A stretch of 63,489 nucleotides of DNA from Alphaproteobacteria bacterium (GCA_028871055.1 JAGWON010000018.1:1-63489), one strand, 5' to 3'; counted from the first letter of the stretch, positions 32,973 to 41,276 are shown. The notes: a model not told the origin generated them from the sequence alone. Numbers and translations are program-made.

Positions 32973-34277
32973 ATGGCCGAGGCGCAGGCGCAAACCGGGC
33001 GGACCAAGATCCATTACGGCTGGGTCGTCGTCGGCATGAGCTTCGTCGCGCTCATGGTCGCGGCGGGCATGCGCTCGGCGCCGACGGTGCTGATCGTGCC
33101 GCTCGAAAGCGAGTTCGGCTGGAGCCGCGCGACCATCTCGCTGGCGATCGCGATCCAGCTTTTGCTCTACGGCCTGGTCGGTCCGTTCTCCGCCGGCTGC
33201 ATCGACCGCTTCGGCCTGCGCAAGACCCTGGTCGGCGCGCTGCTGCTGATGCTCATCGGCATCGGCTTCACGCCGTTCATCACCGCGCCGTGGAATCTAT
33301 GGCCGCTGTGGGGCGTGGCGCTCGGCAGCGGCACCGGCGCGGCGGCGATGGTGATGGCCGCGGTCGTCGCCAACCGCTGGTTCGTCGCGCGCCGCGGCGT
33401 GGTCATGGGCTTCCTCACCGGCAGCACCGCGGCCGGGCAGCTCGTCTTCCTGCCGCTGCTCGCGGAGGTCGTGACGCATTTCGGTTGGCGCGAGGCCGTG
33501 TTCCTCGGCAGCGCCATCGTGGTCGCGACCATTCCGCTCGCCTGGCTGCTGATGCGCGATCATCCATCGGACGTGGGATTGCGCCCCTATGGCGCGGCGG
33601 CGAACGATCCGCCGCATGTGATACCGGCGCGGATCAATCCGTTCGCGGCGGCGATGGCGGGGCTCGGCCAGGGCATCGGCCATCGCGACTTCTGGCTGCT
33701 GTCGGGCGGGTTCTTCGTCTGCGGCGCCAGCACCATCGGCCTGATCGGTACGCATTTCATTCCCGCCTGCGTCGATCACGGCATTCCCGAAACGGCGGCG
33801 GCGGGCATCCTCGCCTTCATGGGCGTGTTCAACTTCATCGGCACGACGGCGTCGGGCTGGCTCACCGATCGCTACGACAGCCGTTACCTGCTGTTCTGGT
33901 ATTACGCGCTCAGGGGCGTGTCGCTGCTGTTCCTGCCCTATGCCTTCGATCTGTCGTTCTGGGGCCTGACGCTGTTCGGCATCTTCTATGGCCTCGACTG
34001 GGTTGCGACCGTGCCGCCGACCGTGCGGCTCGCCGCCAACGCCTTCGGCGCGCAGAACGCAGGCATGATGTACGGCTGGATCATGGTGATGCACCAGCTC
34101 GGCTCGGCCGCCGCGGCCTACGGCAGCGGATTGCTCCACGTCGAGCTCGGCACCTACAACGCCGCGTTCTTCAGCGCCGGCGCGCTGTGCATGGTCGCGG
34201 CGCTGCTCAGCCTGCGCGTCGGCGTCGGCCGGACGCCGTCACAGAAGCGGCCGGCGCTCGCCACCGCCGAGACCTGA
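32973..34277 (+). CDS. MFS transporter, oxalate/formate antiporter (OxlT)-like
   Basis: This 434-aa protein has 12 predicted helices. It starts with KIHYGWVVVGMSFVALMVAA and has FGWSRATISLAIAIQLLLYG, SAGCIDRFGLRKTLVGALLL and NRWFVARRGVVMGFLTGSTA; GTTASGWLTDRYDSRYLLFW marks the second half. This is the OFA/monocarboxylate-porter-like branch. Proximity to oxc makes oxalate or a related carboxylate a plausible cargo, but other OFA members carry different acids. The three-gene locus at 31.6-32.8 kb now separates the two. Confidence 0.85.
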   Translation: MAEAQAQTGRTKIHYGWVVVGMSFVALMVAAGMRSAPTVLIVPLESEFGWSRATISLAIAIQLLLYGLVGPFSAGCIDRFGLRKTLVGALLLMLIGIGFTPFITAPWNLWPLWGVALGSGTGAAAMVMAAVVANRWFVARRGVVMGFLTGSTAAGQLVFLPLLAEVVTHFGWREAVFLGSAIVVATIPLAWLLMRDHPSDVGLRPYGAAANDPPHVIPARINPFAAAMAGLGQGIGHRDFWLLSGGFFVCGASTIGLIGTHFIPACVDHGIPETAAAGILAFMGVFNFIGTTASGWLTDRYDSRYLLFWYYALRGVSLLFLPYAFDLSFWGLTLFGIFYGLDWVATVPPTVRLAANAFGAQNAGMMYGWIMVMHQLGSAAAAYGSGLLHVELGTYNAAFFSAGALCMVAALLSLRVGVGRTPSQKRPALATAET

Positions 34278-34290
34278 CGCGGTCATCGAC

Positions 34291-34342
34291 GCCCCCTCAC
34301 CCTGCCCTCTCCCCCTTTTCAGGGGGCGAGGGGCGTCGCCGG
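34291..34342. repeat. CCCTC-type palindromic repeat, family D
   Basis: CCCCCTCACCCTGCCCTCTC-type arms around CCCCTTTTCAGGGGG, between two convergent transporter genes. The same family recurs at least nine times in the structural phage cluster. Confidence 0.75.
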
Positions 34343-34362
34343 CCGACCTCAATCATCGTGTC

Positions 34363-35904
34363 CTAAAGCTCCGCCGCCGGCTCGGTTCGCGCGACGTTGC
34401 CGCGCAAGGGAATCTCCTTCCACAGCAGCGTCAGCGCGAGCGACGCCGCCATGATCGCCGCGCCGAACGCGAAGGCGAGGCGGAAGCCGTGCAACAAGGC
34501 GCCCGGCAACGCCGCGCGCAGCGCCGGATCGATCGCCGTCGCGGCCGCGCCGCTGCGTAACAGCTCGCCGGCCATGCCGCCGGCGCCAGCCTGCGCCAGG
34601 CGCGAGTCGAGCGCCGCGAGCAGGACCGACCACAAAAACGCCGCACCGAACGAGCCGCCGAGCGAGCGGAAGAACGCGACGCTGGCGGTAGCGGCGCCGA
34701 TGTCGCGCGCCTCGGCCGCATTCTGCGCCGCGACCAGCGTCGCCGGCATGGCGCCGCCGATGCCGATGCCGAGCAGGCCGATGAAGATCGCCACGAGCCA
34801 CGGCGGCGTCGTGCTGCCGGCAAAGACGAGGACGACGAAGGCGATCACCGCACCCGAGAGCGTCAGCAGCGGTGCTTTCTTGTAGCGGCCGGTGATGCGC
34901 ATCCACTGGCCGGTGGGATAGGCGCCGAGGACGGTGCCGCCCATCAGCGGGATCAGCAGCAGGCCGGTGTCGCCTGCGCCACGGCCGAGCACGAGCTGCA
35001 GGAACACCGGCAGCAGGACGACCGCGCCGAACATGCCGGCCGAGACGACGAAGCCAATCAGGTTGGCCATGAGGATGACGGGATCGAGCAGCAGGCGGGG
35101 CGGCAGCAGCGGCTCGGGCGCGCGCATCTCCTGCAGCGCGAAGGCGACGAGGAGCAGGATGCCGGCGGCGGCGAGGCCGAGGATCGGCGCGGACGTCCAG
35201 GGGAATTCGACGCCGCCCCAGCTGGCGACGAGCAGGAGCGCAACCACGCCGGGGATGAGGATCGCGGCGCCGAGATAATCGATGCGCGGATAGCCGCCGC
35301 GCACCGGCAGGCGCTTAAGCGCCCGCCAGCACAGCACCAGGCCGAGCGCGCCGATCGGCAGGTTGATCCAGAACACCCAGCGCCACGAGAGATATTCGAC
35401 GAAGACGCCGCCGAGCACCGGGCCGCCGACGCTGGCCAGCGCCCAAATGCCGCTCATGTAGACCTGATAGCGGCCGCGCTCACGCGGCGCGATGACGTCG
35501 GCGATGATCGCCTGCGCCATGCTGATGAGGCCGCCGCCGCCGATGCCCTGGAGCGCGCGCGCGGCGATGAGCTGCCCCATGCTCTGCGCCAGGGCGCAGA
35601 ACGCCGAAGCGGCGACGAAGATGCCGATGCCGATGACGATGAGCCGCCGGCGGCCATAGAGATCGCTGAGCTTGCCGTAGATCGGCGTCGAGGCCGTGGA
35701 GGTCAGCAGATAGGCGGTGACGATCCACGACAGGTGCTGGAGCCCGTTGAGCTCGTCGGCGATCGCGGGCAGCGCCGTGACCACAACGGTCTGGTCGAGC
35801 GCGGCGAGCAGCAGGCCGATGAGCGCGCCCGACAGGACTTCGAGAATCTCGCGATGGGTGAATGGCGGCGGCGACACCGCCGCGCGCGTGGCCGACATGG
35901 CCAT
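34363..35904 (-). CDS. DHA2-family multidrug efflux transporter (14 TM MFS)
   Basis: This 513-aa protein has 14 predicted helices. Family motifs are GLLLAALDQTVVVTALPAIA (motif D1 in helix 1), SWIVTAYLLTSTASTPIYGK, LSDLYGRRRLIVIGIGIFVA, ARALQGIGGGGLISMAQAII and SGIWALASVGGPVLGGVFVE (motif C, antiport), then SWRWVFWINLPIGALGLVL. This is the EmrB/QacA type that exports drugs or dyes with proton antiport. No regulator or membrane-fusion partner (EmrA) is adjacent. Confidence 0.93.
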   Translation of the reverse strand: MAMSATRAAVSPPPFTHREILEVLSGALIGLLLAALDQTVVVTALPAIADELNGLQHLSWIVTAYLLTSTASTPIYGKLSDLYGRRRLIVIGIGIFVAASAFCALAQSMGQLIAARALQGIGGGGLISMAQAIIADVIAPRERGRYQVYMSGIWALASVGGPVLGGVFVEYLSWRWVFWINLPIGALGLVLCWRALKRLPVRGGYPRIDYLGAAILIPGVVALLLVASWGGVEFPWTSAPILGLAAAGILLLVAFALQEMRAPEPLLPPRLLLDPVILMANLIGFVVSAGMFGAVVLLPVFLQLVLGRGAGDTGLLLIPLMGGTVLGAYPTGQWMRITGRYKKAPLLTLSGAVIAFVVLVFAGSTTPPWLVAIFIGLLGIGIGGAMPATLVAAQNAAEARDIGAATASVAFFRSLGGSFGAAFLWSVLLAALDSRLAQAGAGGMAGELLRSGAAATAIDPALRAALPGALLHGFRLAFAFGAAIMAASLALTLLWKEIPLRGNVARTEPAAEL

Positions 35905-35990
35905 GACCTGCCCTCTCTTCGGGCAGAGGGTCTATCGCGACCGCGCCGTCAAGTCATCAGCAAAACCAAGATGGCAGGCGTGCGCACTCT

Positions 35991-36098
35991 TTCGCCGTCG
36001 CCACCGCGAAGCTTGTCCCCGCGCAGGCGGAGAGCGGGGACCCAGGGCCGTCGCACGGCGCGTGCCCGGATTCCGCTTGCGCGGAAATGACGAAAAGG
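35991..36098. repeat. Palindromic intergenic repeat, family A
   Basis: Diverged copy (TTCGCCGTCGCCACCGCGAA ... CCGCTTGCGCGGAAATGACG) in the 295-base gap between the DHA2 gene and the holin gene. The gap has no supported CDS and marks the left edge of the phage-like cluster. Confidence 0.75.
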
Positions 36099-36199
36099 AA
36101 CGACGTGGATCGCCGGAAGACCCCCGGGATAAGAACCACACGGCGTTCGCAAGCGTAGCCCGGGGACGGCATGACGGAGAAGAAACCAGGTGGCCGCGT

Positions 36200-36595
36200 T
36201 CAATGCGTGCCGGTGACGCCGCGAATTTTTTCGTAGGTGCGCAAACCGCCCATGCCGAGCATGCCGAACATCAGCTGCCACAGCGTATCGTCGAGAGCCG
36301 GCGGCGACGGGAACGCGTAGCCCGACCAGCTCGTCGCCCAGAGCGCGAGCGGCACCAGCAGATACTGGTAGGCGAGCGCACCGCCGCAGCACCAGCCGAT
36401 GAAGGGCCGCCAGCCGGCGACGAAGAGCGACGGGCTCGCCGCTTCCGCCGTATTGATTTGGTCCTGCGCCGAATCCCAGCTGACCAGCGAGGCGCGCAGC
36501 TCGCTTTCGGCCTGGGCGCGTTGCACCGGATCGGGAATGAACTTGTTGACGATGCCGAGGACGTTGCCGATGAGGTCGTCGATGCCGAAAGCCAT
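36200..36595 (-). CDS. Holin, GTA 3TM type
   Basis: This 131-aa protein has an amphipathic N-terminus (IDDLIGNVLGIVNKFIPDPV), a charged segment (RAQAESELRASLVSWDSAQD), the signature SPSLFVAGWRPFIGWCCGGALAYQYLLVPL, and a last helix LWQLMFGMLGMGGLRTYEKI. These match the 3TM holins of gene transfer agents and siphophages, which release the muramidase to the cell wall. It is the last gene of the lysis block (GH108, small TM proteins, holin). Confidence 0.9.
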   Translation of the reverse strand: MAFGIDDLIGNVLGIVNKFIPDPVQRAQAESELRASLVSWDSAQDQINTAEAASPSLFVAGWRPFIGWCCGGALAYQYLLVPLALWATSWSGYAFPSPPALDDTLWQLMFGMLGMGGLRTYEKIRGVTGTH

Positions 36596-36602
36596 GGCGC
36601 CC

Positions 36603-36752
36603 TCACAGCGCGATGCGGATCAGCACGACGGCGAGCGCGCCCGCGGCACCGGCGATCGCGCCCCAGCGGAAGGGATGATTCGCCATCCAGGCGCGGATGC
36701 CGGTACGCGCGGATGCCAAGTCCTGCTTGGCAGCGGTTTCGATGTTGGTCAT
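36603..36752 (-). CDS. Small single-span membrane protein of the lysis block
   Basis: This 49-aa protein, MTNIETAAKQDLASARTGIR, then a short basic stretch and one C-terminal membrane helix (WGAIAGAAGALAVVLIRIAL). GGAGGA precedes the ATG. The layout resembles DUF883/ElaB-type or spanin-like accessory proteins. The stop is 7 bases before the holin start, so they are likely cotranslated. Confidence 0.65.
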   Translation of the reverse strand: MTNIETAAKQDLASARTGIRAWMANHPFRWGAIAGAAGALAVVLIRIAL

Positions 36753-36765
36753 GGGGTCCTCCGTT

Positions 36766-36843
36766 TCACTCGCTGTTGACGGTGGCAAGAAGAAACACCG
36801 CGGCGCAGAGCGCGAGCGCCGCGGCGACGATGGCGGTGTGCAT
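36766..36843 (-). CDS. Possible 25-aa membrane peptide
   Basis: MHTAIVAAALALCAAVFLLA followed by TVNSE is a single hydrophobic helix with a short polar end, 13 bases upstream of the 49-aa gene. There is no good ribosome site. It could be a tiny holin or antiholin partner, or chance. Confidence 0.25.
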   Translation of the reverse strand: MHTAIVAAALALCAAVFLLATVNSE

Positions 36844-36881
36844 GAAAATCCAGTCGCTAAAATTGACAGCGCGGCACCGCC

Positions 36882-36974
36882 CCCTCACCCTTCCCTCTCC
36901 CCCGAAGTCGGGGGAGAGGGTTGCCTTGGGTTAGCGAGCGCGACAGGCGAGCCTTACCCAAAGCCGGGTGAGGA
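36882..36974. repeat. CCCTC-type palindromic repeat, family D
   Basis: CCCCCTCACCCTTCCCTCTC and GGGGGAGAGGGTT arms, then GCGAGCCTTACCCAAAGCC and GGGTGAGG. It ends 10 bases before the muramidase stop codon. Confidence 0.8.
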
Positions 36975-36983
36975 GGCACGCGA

Positions 36984-37511
36984 TCACGAATAGGCGCGCG
37001 CGAGCCAGCCGGCGAGATAGCGTTCGCGCTCCGGATGACGCGCGGCGATCAGCCGGTAATGGCCGGCGAGCGCCTCGCGCAACGCGGCGAGCACGCCTTC
37101 CACCGGTGCCGCTTGCGCGGCGGCAATGGTTTCGGGACCGAGCACGCCACCCTCGGCGACACTGCGGCCGTTGGCGCGCAATGCACGCTGGAGACAGGCG
37201 ATCGCGGGATTGGCGCCGAGATTGACCGCGGCGTCGAGCAGCTTTGCGCCAAGCGGCGCCGGCAACCGCGCCAGGCCGAGCCGGTCCCACCAGTCGCGCC
37301 GGTAGATCGCGCACGCCTCGTCCGCGCTGAGATTCGCGATGTCGAGGTTCGGATACGACGCGGCCGAGATGCCATATTTCGTTCCGACCAGCGCGCCCGC
37401 GCCGACGATGCCGCCTGTCCAGTTGCCCGGGTCACCCTCGTCGTTCTGGAAGCCGCCCTCGTGCGCCAGCACGACGCCGACGGCGGCATCGAAGACCGGA
37501 TCGTCGCTCAC
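36984..37511 (-). CDS. Phage muramidase, glycoside hydrolase family 108
   Basis: This 175-aa endolysin has the GH108 motif VLAHEGGFQNDEGDPGNWTG with catalytic Glu at residue 18, then GTKYGISAASYPNLDIANLS, EACAIYRRDWWDRLG and a peptidoglycan-binding-type C-terminal half (LLDAAVNLGANPAIACLQRA, GVLGPETIAAAQAAPVEG). I chose the GTG at 37511, preceded by GGAG, over an ATG at 37601 that would overlap the divergent methyltransferase gene and add a low-complexity leader. No signal peptide, so it depends on the holin. Confidence 0.88.
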   Translation of the reverse strand: MSDDPVFDAAVGVVLAHEGGFQNDEGDPGNWTGGIVGAGALVGTKYGISAASYPNLDIANLSADEACAIYRRDWWDRLGLARLPAPLGAKLLDAAVNLGANPAIACLQRALRANGRSVAEGGVLGPETIAAAQAAPVEGVLAALREALAGHYRLIAARHPERERYLAGWLARAYS

Positions 37512-37599
37512 CGGATGCTCCGCGCTGCGAAGGGCTGCACGGGCATCGAACGGTGTGCGCGCTGGCGGCGGGTCACGGCGCGTGGCATCCTGCGCCGCC

Positions 37600-38391
37600 A
37601 TGGCCGAAATAAAGCTGGGAACCTATAGCGCGTCGCTCGCCGTGCTGGCGCAGCAGGGCGTGCGTTACGGCTCCGTCATCGATGCCGGATGCGCCGAGGG
37701 CAATTTCTTCGTCCAGCATTACGTCATGGGACTGTTCGACGGCGCCGTCGCCATGAATATCGACGCCAACGCCGGCTACGCCGACCATCTCGCGCGCGTG
37801 CGCGACGCCGTCGGCGGTCACTTTTTGACCGCCGCCGTCGCCGATCGCAGCGGCGAGATCGAGATCACGTCTTCGCTCGATCCGGCCTGGAGTTCGGTGC
37901 GCCCGCCCGGCGACCCCTATTGGGAACGGCTCAACGATGCCGCGACCGGCACGGCGCAAGTGCAGGCCGTCACGCTCGACGAGGTCGCCGCCGAATTCGC
38001 GCTGCCGCCGCCCTATCTGGTCAAGCTCGACATCCAAGGCGCGGAAGTTGCGGCGCTGCGCGGCGCTCCGAAGGTCCTGGCGAAAACCGACGTGGTGATT
38101 TGCGAAGCCGATGTCGACGACTGCCATGCCATCGACCAGGCGCTCACCGGCGCCGGCTTCCACCTCTTCGACCTGACGCAGATCAACCGCGCGAACGGCG
38201 CCCTGGCGTGGTTCTATCCCGTGTACGTCAACCGCACCTTGCGCGCGCGGTTGCCGCGCGCCTTCTGGGATGCGGCCGAGAACGAACGAATGGCCCGGCA
38301 GCAAGTGGAGCGACGGCGGATGATCCTCGAGTGGCATGAGAAGGTGTTGCCGCAAATTCGAGCCTCCAAGGTGCGGGAAGAAAAGGCCTGA
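37600..38391 (+). CDS. FkbM-family methyltransferase (cargo)
   Basis: This 263-aa SAM-dependent methyltransferase has GSVIDAGCAEGNFFVQHYVM (SAM loop), GAVAMNIDANAGYADHL, VTLDEVAAEFALPPPYLVKL, DIQGAEVAALRGAPKVLAKT and VICEADVDDCHAID. FkbM enzymes usually O-methylate sugars or surface glycans. It is divergent from the muramidase and lies against the direction of the phage genes, so it is a cargo (moron-like) gene. About 50 C-terminal residues (ARQQVERRRMILEWHEKVLP) form an added charged helix. Confidence 0.87.
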   Translation: MAEIKLGTYSASLAVLAQQGVRYGSVIDAGCAEGNFFVQHYVMGLFDGAVAMNIDANAGYADHLARVRDAVGGHFLTAAVADRSGEIEITSSLDPAWSSVRPPGDPYWERLNDAATGTAQVQAVTLDEVAAEFALPPPYLVKLDIQGAEVAALRGAPKVLAKTDVVICEADVDDCHAIDQALTGAGFHLFDLTQINRANGALAWFYPVYVNRTLRARLPRAFWDAAENERMARQQVERRRMILEWHEKVLPQIRASKVREEKA

Positions 38392-38414
38392 TGCCGGTAA
38401 GGCGGTCACAGGGG

Positions 38415-38648
38415 TCACGGCTTCTGGCGGTAGCGGCAGACGATGCGCCAGACGCCGTGCGCACCGATGATCGCGCCGCAGATCAGCGTGAACCAGGAGA
38501 GGCCGGCGTGCAGCCAATCGACCCAGAACGGGACCGAGGCGACGGCCGCGCCGAGCGCCGCCTCGCCCTTGGCATAGGCGGCCGGCGCGACGGCGCCGGC
38601 GTGCTTCGCATTCTCCAACATCCGGTATCTTTCGGATTGCAGGCTCAC
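38415..38648 (-). CDS. Small phage-cluster membrane protein
   Basis: This 77-aa protein has an N-terminal polar part, a first hydrophobic stretch (AALGAAVASVPFWVDWLHAG) and a second helix (SWFTLICGAIIGAHGVWRIV), ending in RYRQKP. The start is GTG at 38648. Two-helix proteins like this beside tail-fibre and lysis genes can be holins or antiholins. Not recognised further. Confidence 0.6.
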   Translation of the reverse strand: MSLQSERYRMLENAKHAGAVAPAAYAKGEAALGAAVASVPFWVDWLHAGLSWFTLICGAIIGAHGVWRIVCRYRQKP

Positions 38649-38688
38649 CCTTGGCCGCGGCTCATGCGGCGTGGCAAGCTACGCGGCG

Positions 38689-39327
38689 ATGGCAGATGCC
38701 GGAGAAATCCAGTCGTTCTCGCAGCACGGGCAGGACCGCTTCGTGTATGAGACCCTTTTCAAAGGCCGTGCCGAGCCCGGCATCTTTGTCGATGTCGGCG
38801 CCTATGACGGCGTTACCTACTCGAACACTCTGCTGCTCGAGCGGCGCGGTTGGCGCGGCGTCTGCATCGAGCCGATTCCAGCAGCCTTCGAGAAGCTGAA
38901 GGCCAGCCGGTCGGCAATCTGCATCAACTGCGCCGTGGCCGACTGCGCCGGCGCGGCGACCTTCGTCGAGGTCGAAATGCCGGAGCCCTATGAGCGGATG
39001 TATAGCGGGCTCAAGGCCAATTTCGACGAACGACATGCGCGGCTGATCCGCGACCACGGCCACAACATGGCGACCTATAAGGTTGCGGTGCGGACGCTGC
39101 GCGAGATCCTGACCGCGCACGGCCTGGCGCGCGTCGATTACCTGTCGATCGACACCGAAGGCTCCGAGTGGAAGATCGTGCGTGACTTCGACTTCGCCGC
39201 TTTCAGCGTGGCAGCGGTGTCGATGGAGAATAACGCGCGCGACGACAGGCTGCGCCGGCACATGGCGCAGCGCGGCTATCGCCTCGTCAAGAGCTTCGGC
39301 GGCTTCGACGACCTCTTTTGCCGCTGA
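38689..39327 (+). CDS. FkbM-family methyltransferase (cargo, second copy)
   Basis: This 212-aa protein has SFSQHGQDRFVYETLFKGR, PGIFVDVGAYDGVTYSNTLL, RGVCIEPIPAAFEKLKASRS, DYLSIDTEGSEWKIVRDFDF and AVSMENNARDDRLRRHM, the FkbM order. It differs strongly from the one at 37600, so the two are not a recent duplication. The ATG at 38689 was taken over a GTG at 38671. It is transcribed against the phage genes and ends 11 bases before the tail-collar stop codon. Confidence 0.87.
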   Translation: MADAGEIQSFSQHGQDRFVYETLFKGRAEPGIFVDVGAYDGVTYSNTLLLERRGWRGVCIEPIPAAFEKLKASRSAICINCAVADCAGAATFVEVEMPEPYERMYSGLKANFDERHARLIRDHGHNMATYKVAVRTLREILTAHGLARVDYLSIDTEGSEWKIVRDFDFAAFSVAAVSMENNARDDRLRRHMAQRGYRLVKSFGGFDDLFCR

Positions 39328-39338
39328 CCGCATCCGCA

Positions 39339-40391
39339 TCACGTCTTGATGATGTAGTTGAGGACGAGCGCCGGAGGCGTGTTGTTGTGTGTGCCGCCGC
39401 CGCCTCCAGCCGTTCCTGTCGTCGTCGAGATCGTGCCGGGGCCCCCGCCCTGCCACCCATCGTTAGCCTGGGAAACGTTGGTGACGAAGGTGCCGAGTCC
39501 TGACGGGATTTCGCCGGTCGTCAACGTGTGCTTCTGCTCGCCGCCGGAGGCGCCGAGCGACGCCGTGCCAGTAACGCCGCCGGTGGCGCCCGAGCCGAGC
39601 CGGTTCGCCGCCGTGCCGCCCATCGCGTCGACGCCGAACACCGCGCGACCGCGCAGATCGGGCAGGTTGAACGTCGTCGAGCCGTCGCCGGCGCCGAAAT
39701 TCGTGCCGATCGCCGTGAACAGCGTGGCATAGGTGGTGCGGCTGACCGCCTGGCCGTAGCACAGGAGCCAGCCCGAGGGTGAGCTCGCACCGGCGAACGG
39801 CGCGACGACGCCGGACGGCACCGCGGACAAACCGGTGAGCTGCGAGCCGTCGACCGCCGGCAGCCGGCCGCTGCCGTCGAGCTGCACGACGTCGCCGGCT
39901 GCGGTGCCGACGTTCTGCGTCGCCGCGGTGCCCACGGTCGTGTAAGCGCCCGAGGCGAGGCCGAGCGCGCCCAGATCGCGCTCGTCGGTCAGCATGGAAT
40001 TCGTCACGGCGGTCGACGTGGTCTGGAGCAGCACCTGCGCCACTGGCGCCTTGCCGGCCGGAATGGCGGGCGGCACGGGCGACGCGGCTTCCGTGCCGGT
40101 GACGACGGAGACCGCGCCGCTCGCGCGGTCGACCACCACGCGGTCGATGCGCGGGTTCGAAACCGGTGCGGCAAAGGTCGGCGTTGTTTGCGCCGCGATC
40201 TCGATGAGCGTCGTGCCGTTGAACAGGTGGCCGGCGTCGAGCGCGACGGTCATGTTCGGCGAAGCATTGGCGTGCGGCGCGAAGGTGTCGATGAGCCGCG
40301 ATGCCACCACCCAGTCGGCGTCGATCGCCAAGGGATAGGCCGTGCCGGTCTGGGTCGTGTAATTGGTTTGCAGGAATTGGCCGACGGTCAT
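39339..40391 (-). CDS. Phage tail-collar / short tail-fibre protein
   Basis: This 350-aa protein has an N-terminal baseplate-attachment part (FLQTNYTTQTGTAYPLAIDA, DAGHLFNGTTLIEIAAQ). A repeat-rich middle follows, then a collar domain (about 205-270: VPSGVVAPFAGASSPSGWLL, CYGQAVSRTTYATLFTAIGT, FGAGDGSTTFNLPDLRGRAV). The Gly/Thr-rich tip ends in THNNTPPALVLNYIIKT, the usual end of collar-type fibres. AGGAG precedes the ATG. It probably contacts the host surface. Confidence 0.92.
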   Translation of the reverse strand: MTVGQFLQTNYTTQTGTAYPLAIDADWVVASRLIDTFAPHANASPNMTVALDAGHLFNGTTLIEIAAQTTPTFAAPVSNPRIDRVVVDRASGAVSVVTGTEAASPVPPAIPAGKAPVAQVLLQTTSTAVTNSMLTDERDLGALGLASGAYTTVGTAATQNVGTAAGDVVQLDGSGRLPAVDGSQLTGLSAVPSGVVAPFAGASSPSGWLLCYGQAVSRTTYATLFTAIGTNFGAGDGSTTFNLPDLRGRAVFGVDAMGGTAANRLGSGATGGVTGTASLGASGGEQKHTLTTGEIPSGLGTFVTNVSQANDGWQGGGPGTISTTTGTAGGGGGTHNNTPPALVLNYIIKT

Positions 40392-40407
40392 GGCACTCCT
40401 TTTCTGC

Positions 40408-40494
40408 GTCATGCCCGGACTTGATCCGGGCATCCACGCGTTCGTCGAACGCCGTCAAGACGTGGATCGCCGGAACAAGCCCGGCGATGACGGC
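40408..40494. repeat. Palindromic intergenic repeat, family B
   Basis: CGTCATGCCCGGACTTGATC ... AACAAGCCCGGCGATGACGG is the alphaproteobacterial ATGCCCGG-type REP pair. A second copy lies at 51273-51346, also within the phage cluster. Confidence 0.85.
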
Positions 40495-40581
40495 ACTCGA
40501 TTATTCAAGCGGCGTGTTTGCTCCTCGCCGATCGCGATCACTCCTCGGCCACGGTTCGGTCGACGCCGCCCGCCGGCCGTC

Positions 40582-40635
40582 TGTCGCCAATAGCGACAAT
40601 TTCGCTTGACCCGCATTGTCGCTATCGGCGACAAT
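40582..40635. promoter_or_regulatory. Promoter and twin operators of the toxin-antitoxin operon
   Basis: Two dyads share the same core: TGTCGC-N5-GCGACA (40582-40598) and ATTGTCGC-N5-GCGACAAT (40615-40635). TTGACC (40606-40611) and GACAAT (40630-40635) make a plausible -35/-10 pair with an 18-base spacer, and the second dyad covers the -10. Transcription would begin close to the GTG at 40642. This suggests repression by the HTH antitoxin and possibly a leaderless mRNA. Confidence 0.65.
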
Positions 40636-40641
40636 GCGCGC

Positions 40642-40899
40642 GTGCGATTGATCCTCTCGCCCGCCGCGCTCAAGTCGGTCGCCCTCATGCCGAAGCGGGA
40701 GCGGGCCGGGTTGGTCGCGAAGCTCGCGGCGTTTGCCGACGGCCCCTTTGCGCCGCACGGGAGCGCAAAGCCGCTCAGGGGCCTGAAGGATGCGGTGCGG
40801 GTCCGGCACGGCGATTGGCGCGCCGTTTGCCGTATCGACCGCGACGACGGCGTGGTCATCGTCGAGGCCATCGGACACCGAAGGGAGATCTATCGATGA
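40642..40899 (+). CDS. RelE/HigB-type toxin
   Basis: This 85-aa protein (LILSPAALKSVALMPKRERA ... LRGLKDAVRVRHGDWRAVCR, IDRDDGVVIVEAIGHRREIY) has the RelE/ParE fold order. The end motif GHRREIYR holds the basic and aromatic residues used for mRNA cleavage on the ribosome. The GTG start lies just after the operators; an earlier TTG at 40606 would place the operators inside the gene. It overlaps the antitoxin start (ATGA). Plus-strand cargo between two tail genes. Confidence 0.85.
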   Translation: MRLILSPAALKSVALMPKRERAGLVAKLAAFADGPFAPHGSAKPLRGLKDAVRVRHGDWRAVCRIDRDDGVVIVEAIGHRREIYR

Positions 40900-41276
40900 G
40901 AGAAAGCGACACCGTGACCCTGCCGCGCGCGGAATACGAAACGCTGCTCAACCGGCTCGATGAGGCGGAAGATCGAGCGACGGTCGCCGCAGCGCTGGCG
41001 CGCGAAAAGACCATGGGGAAGAAAGCGGCGCGCGCCGCCTATCTGCCGGTCGAACGACTGCGCGAGCTGATGGCCGGCGAGCATCCGATACGGGTTTGGC
41101 GCCGCCATCGCGGCCTGACGCGCGAGGCGCTCGCCGCGAAGGCCGCGGTTTCCGGCTCCTATCTGACCGAGATCGAGACCGGCAAGAAGCCCGGCAGCGT
41201 CGATGCGGTTCTGCGCCTGGCACGGGCGCTCGACGCGCCGCTCGACGCGATCGCCGCCTGGATCATCAAGCGGTGA
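40896..41276 (+). CDS. HTH (XRE) antitoxin
   Basis: This 126-aa protein has an N-terminal Phd/HigA-like part (TVTLPRAEYETLLNRLDEAE) and a C-terminal helix-turn-helix (IRVWRRHRGLTREALAAKAA, VSGSYLTEIETGKKPGSVDA, VLRLARALDAPLDAIAAWII). The order toxin first, antitoxin second, matches HigBA-like systems. It probably neutralises the toxin and binds the twin dyads upstream. Confidence 0.87.
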   Translation: MRESDTVTLPRAEYETLLNRLDEAEDRATVAAALAREKTMGKKAARAAYLPVERLRELMAGEHPIRVWRRHRGLTREALAAKAAVSGSYLTEIETGKKPGSVDAVLRLARALDAPLDAIAAWIIKR

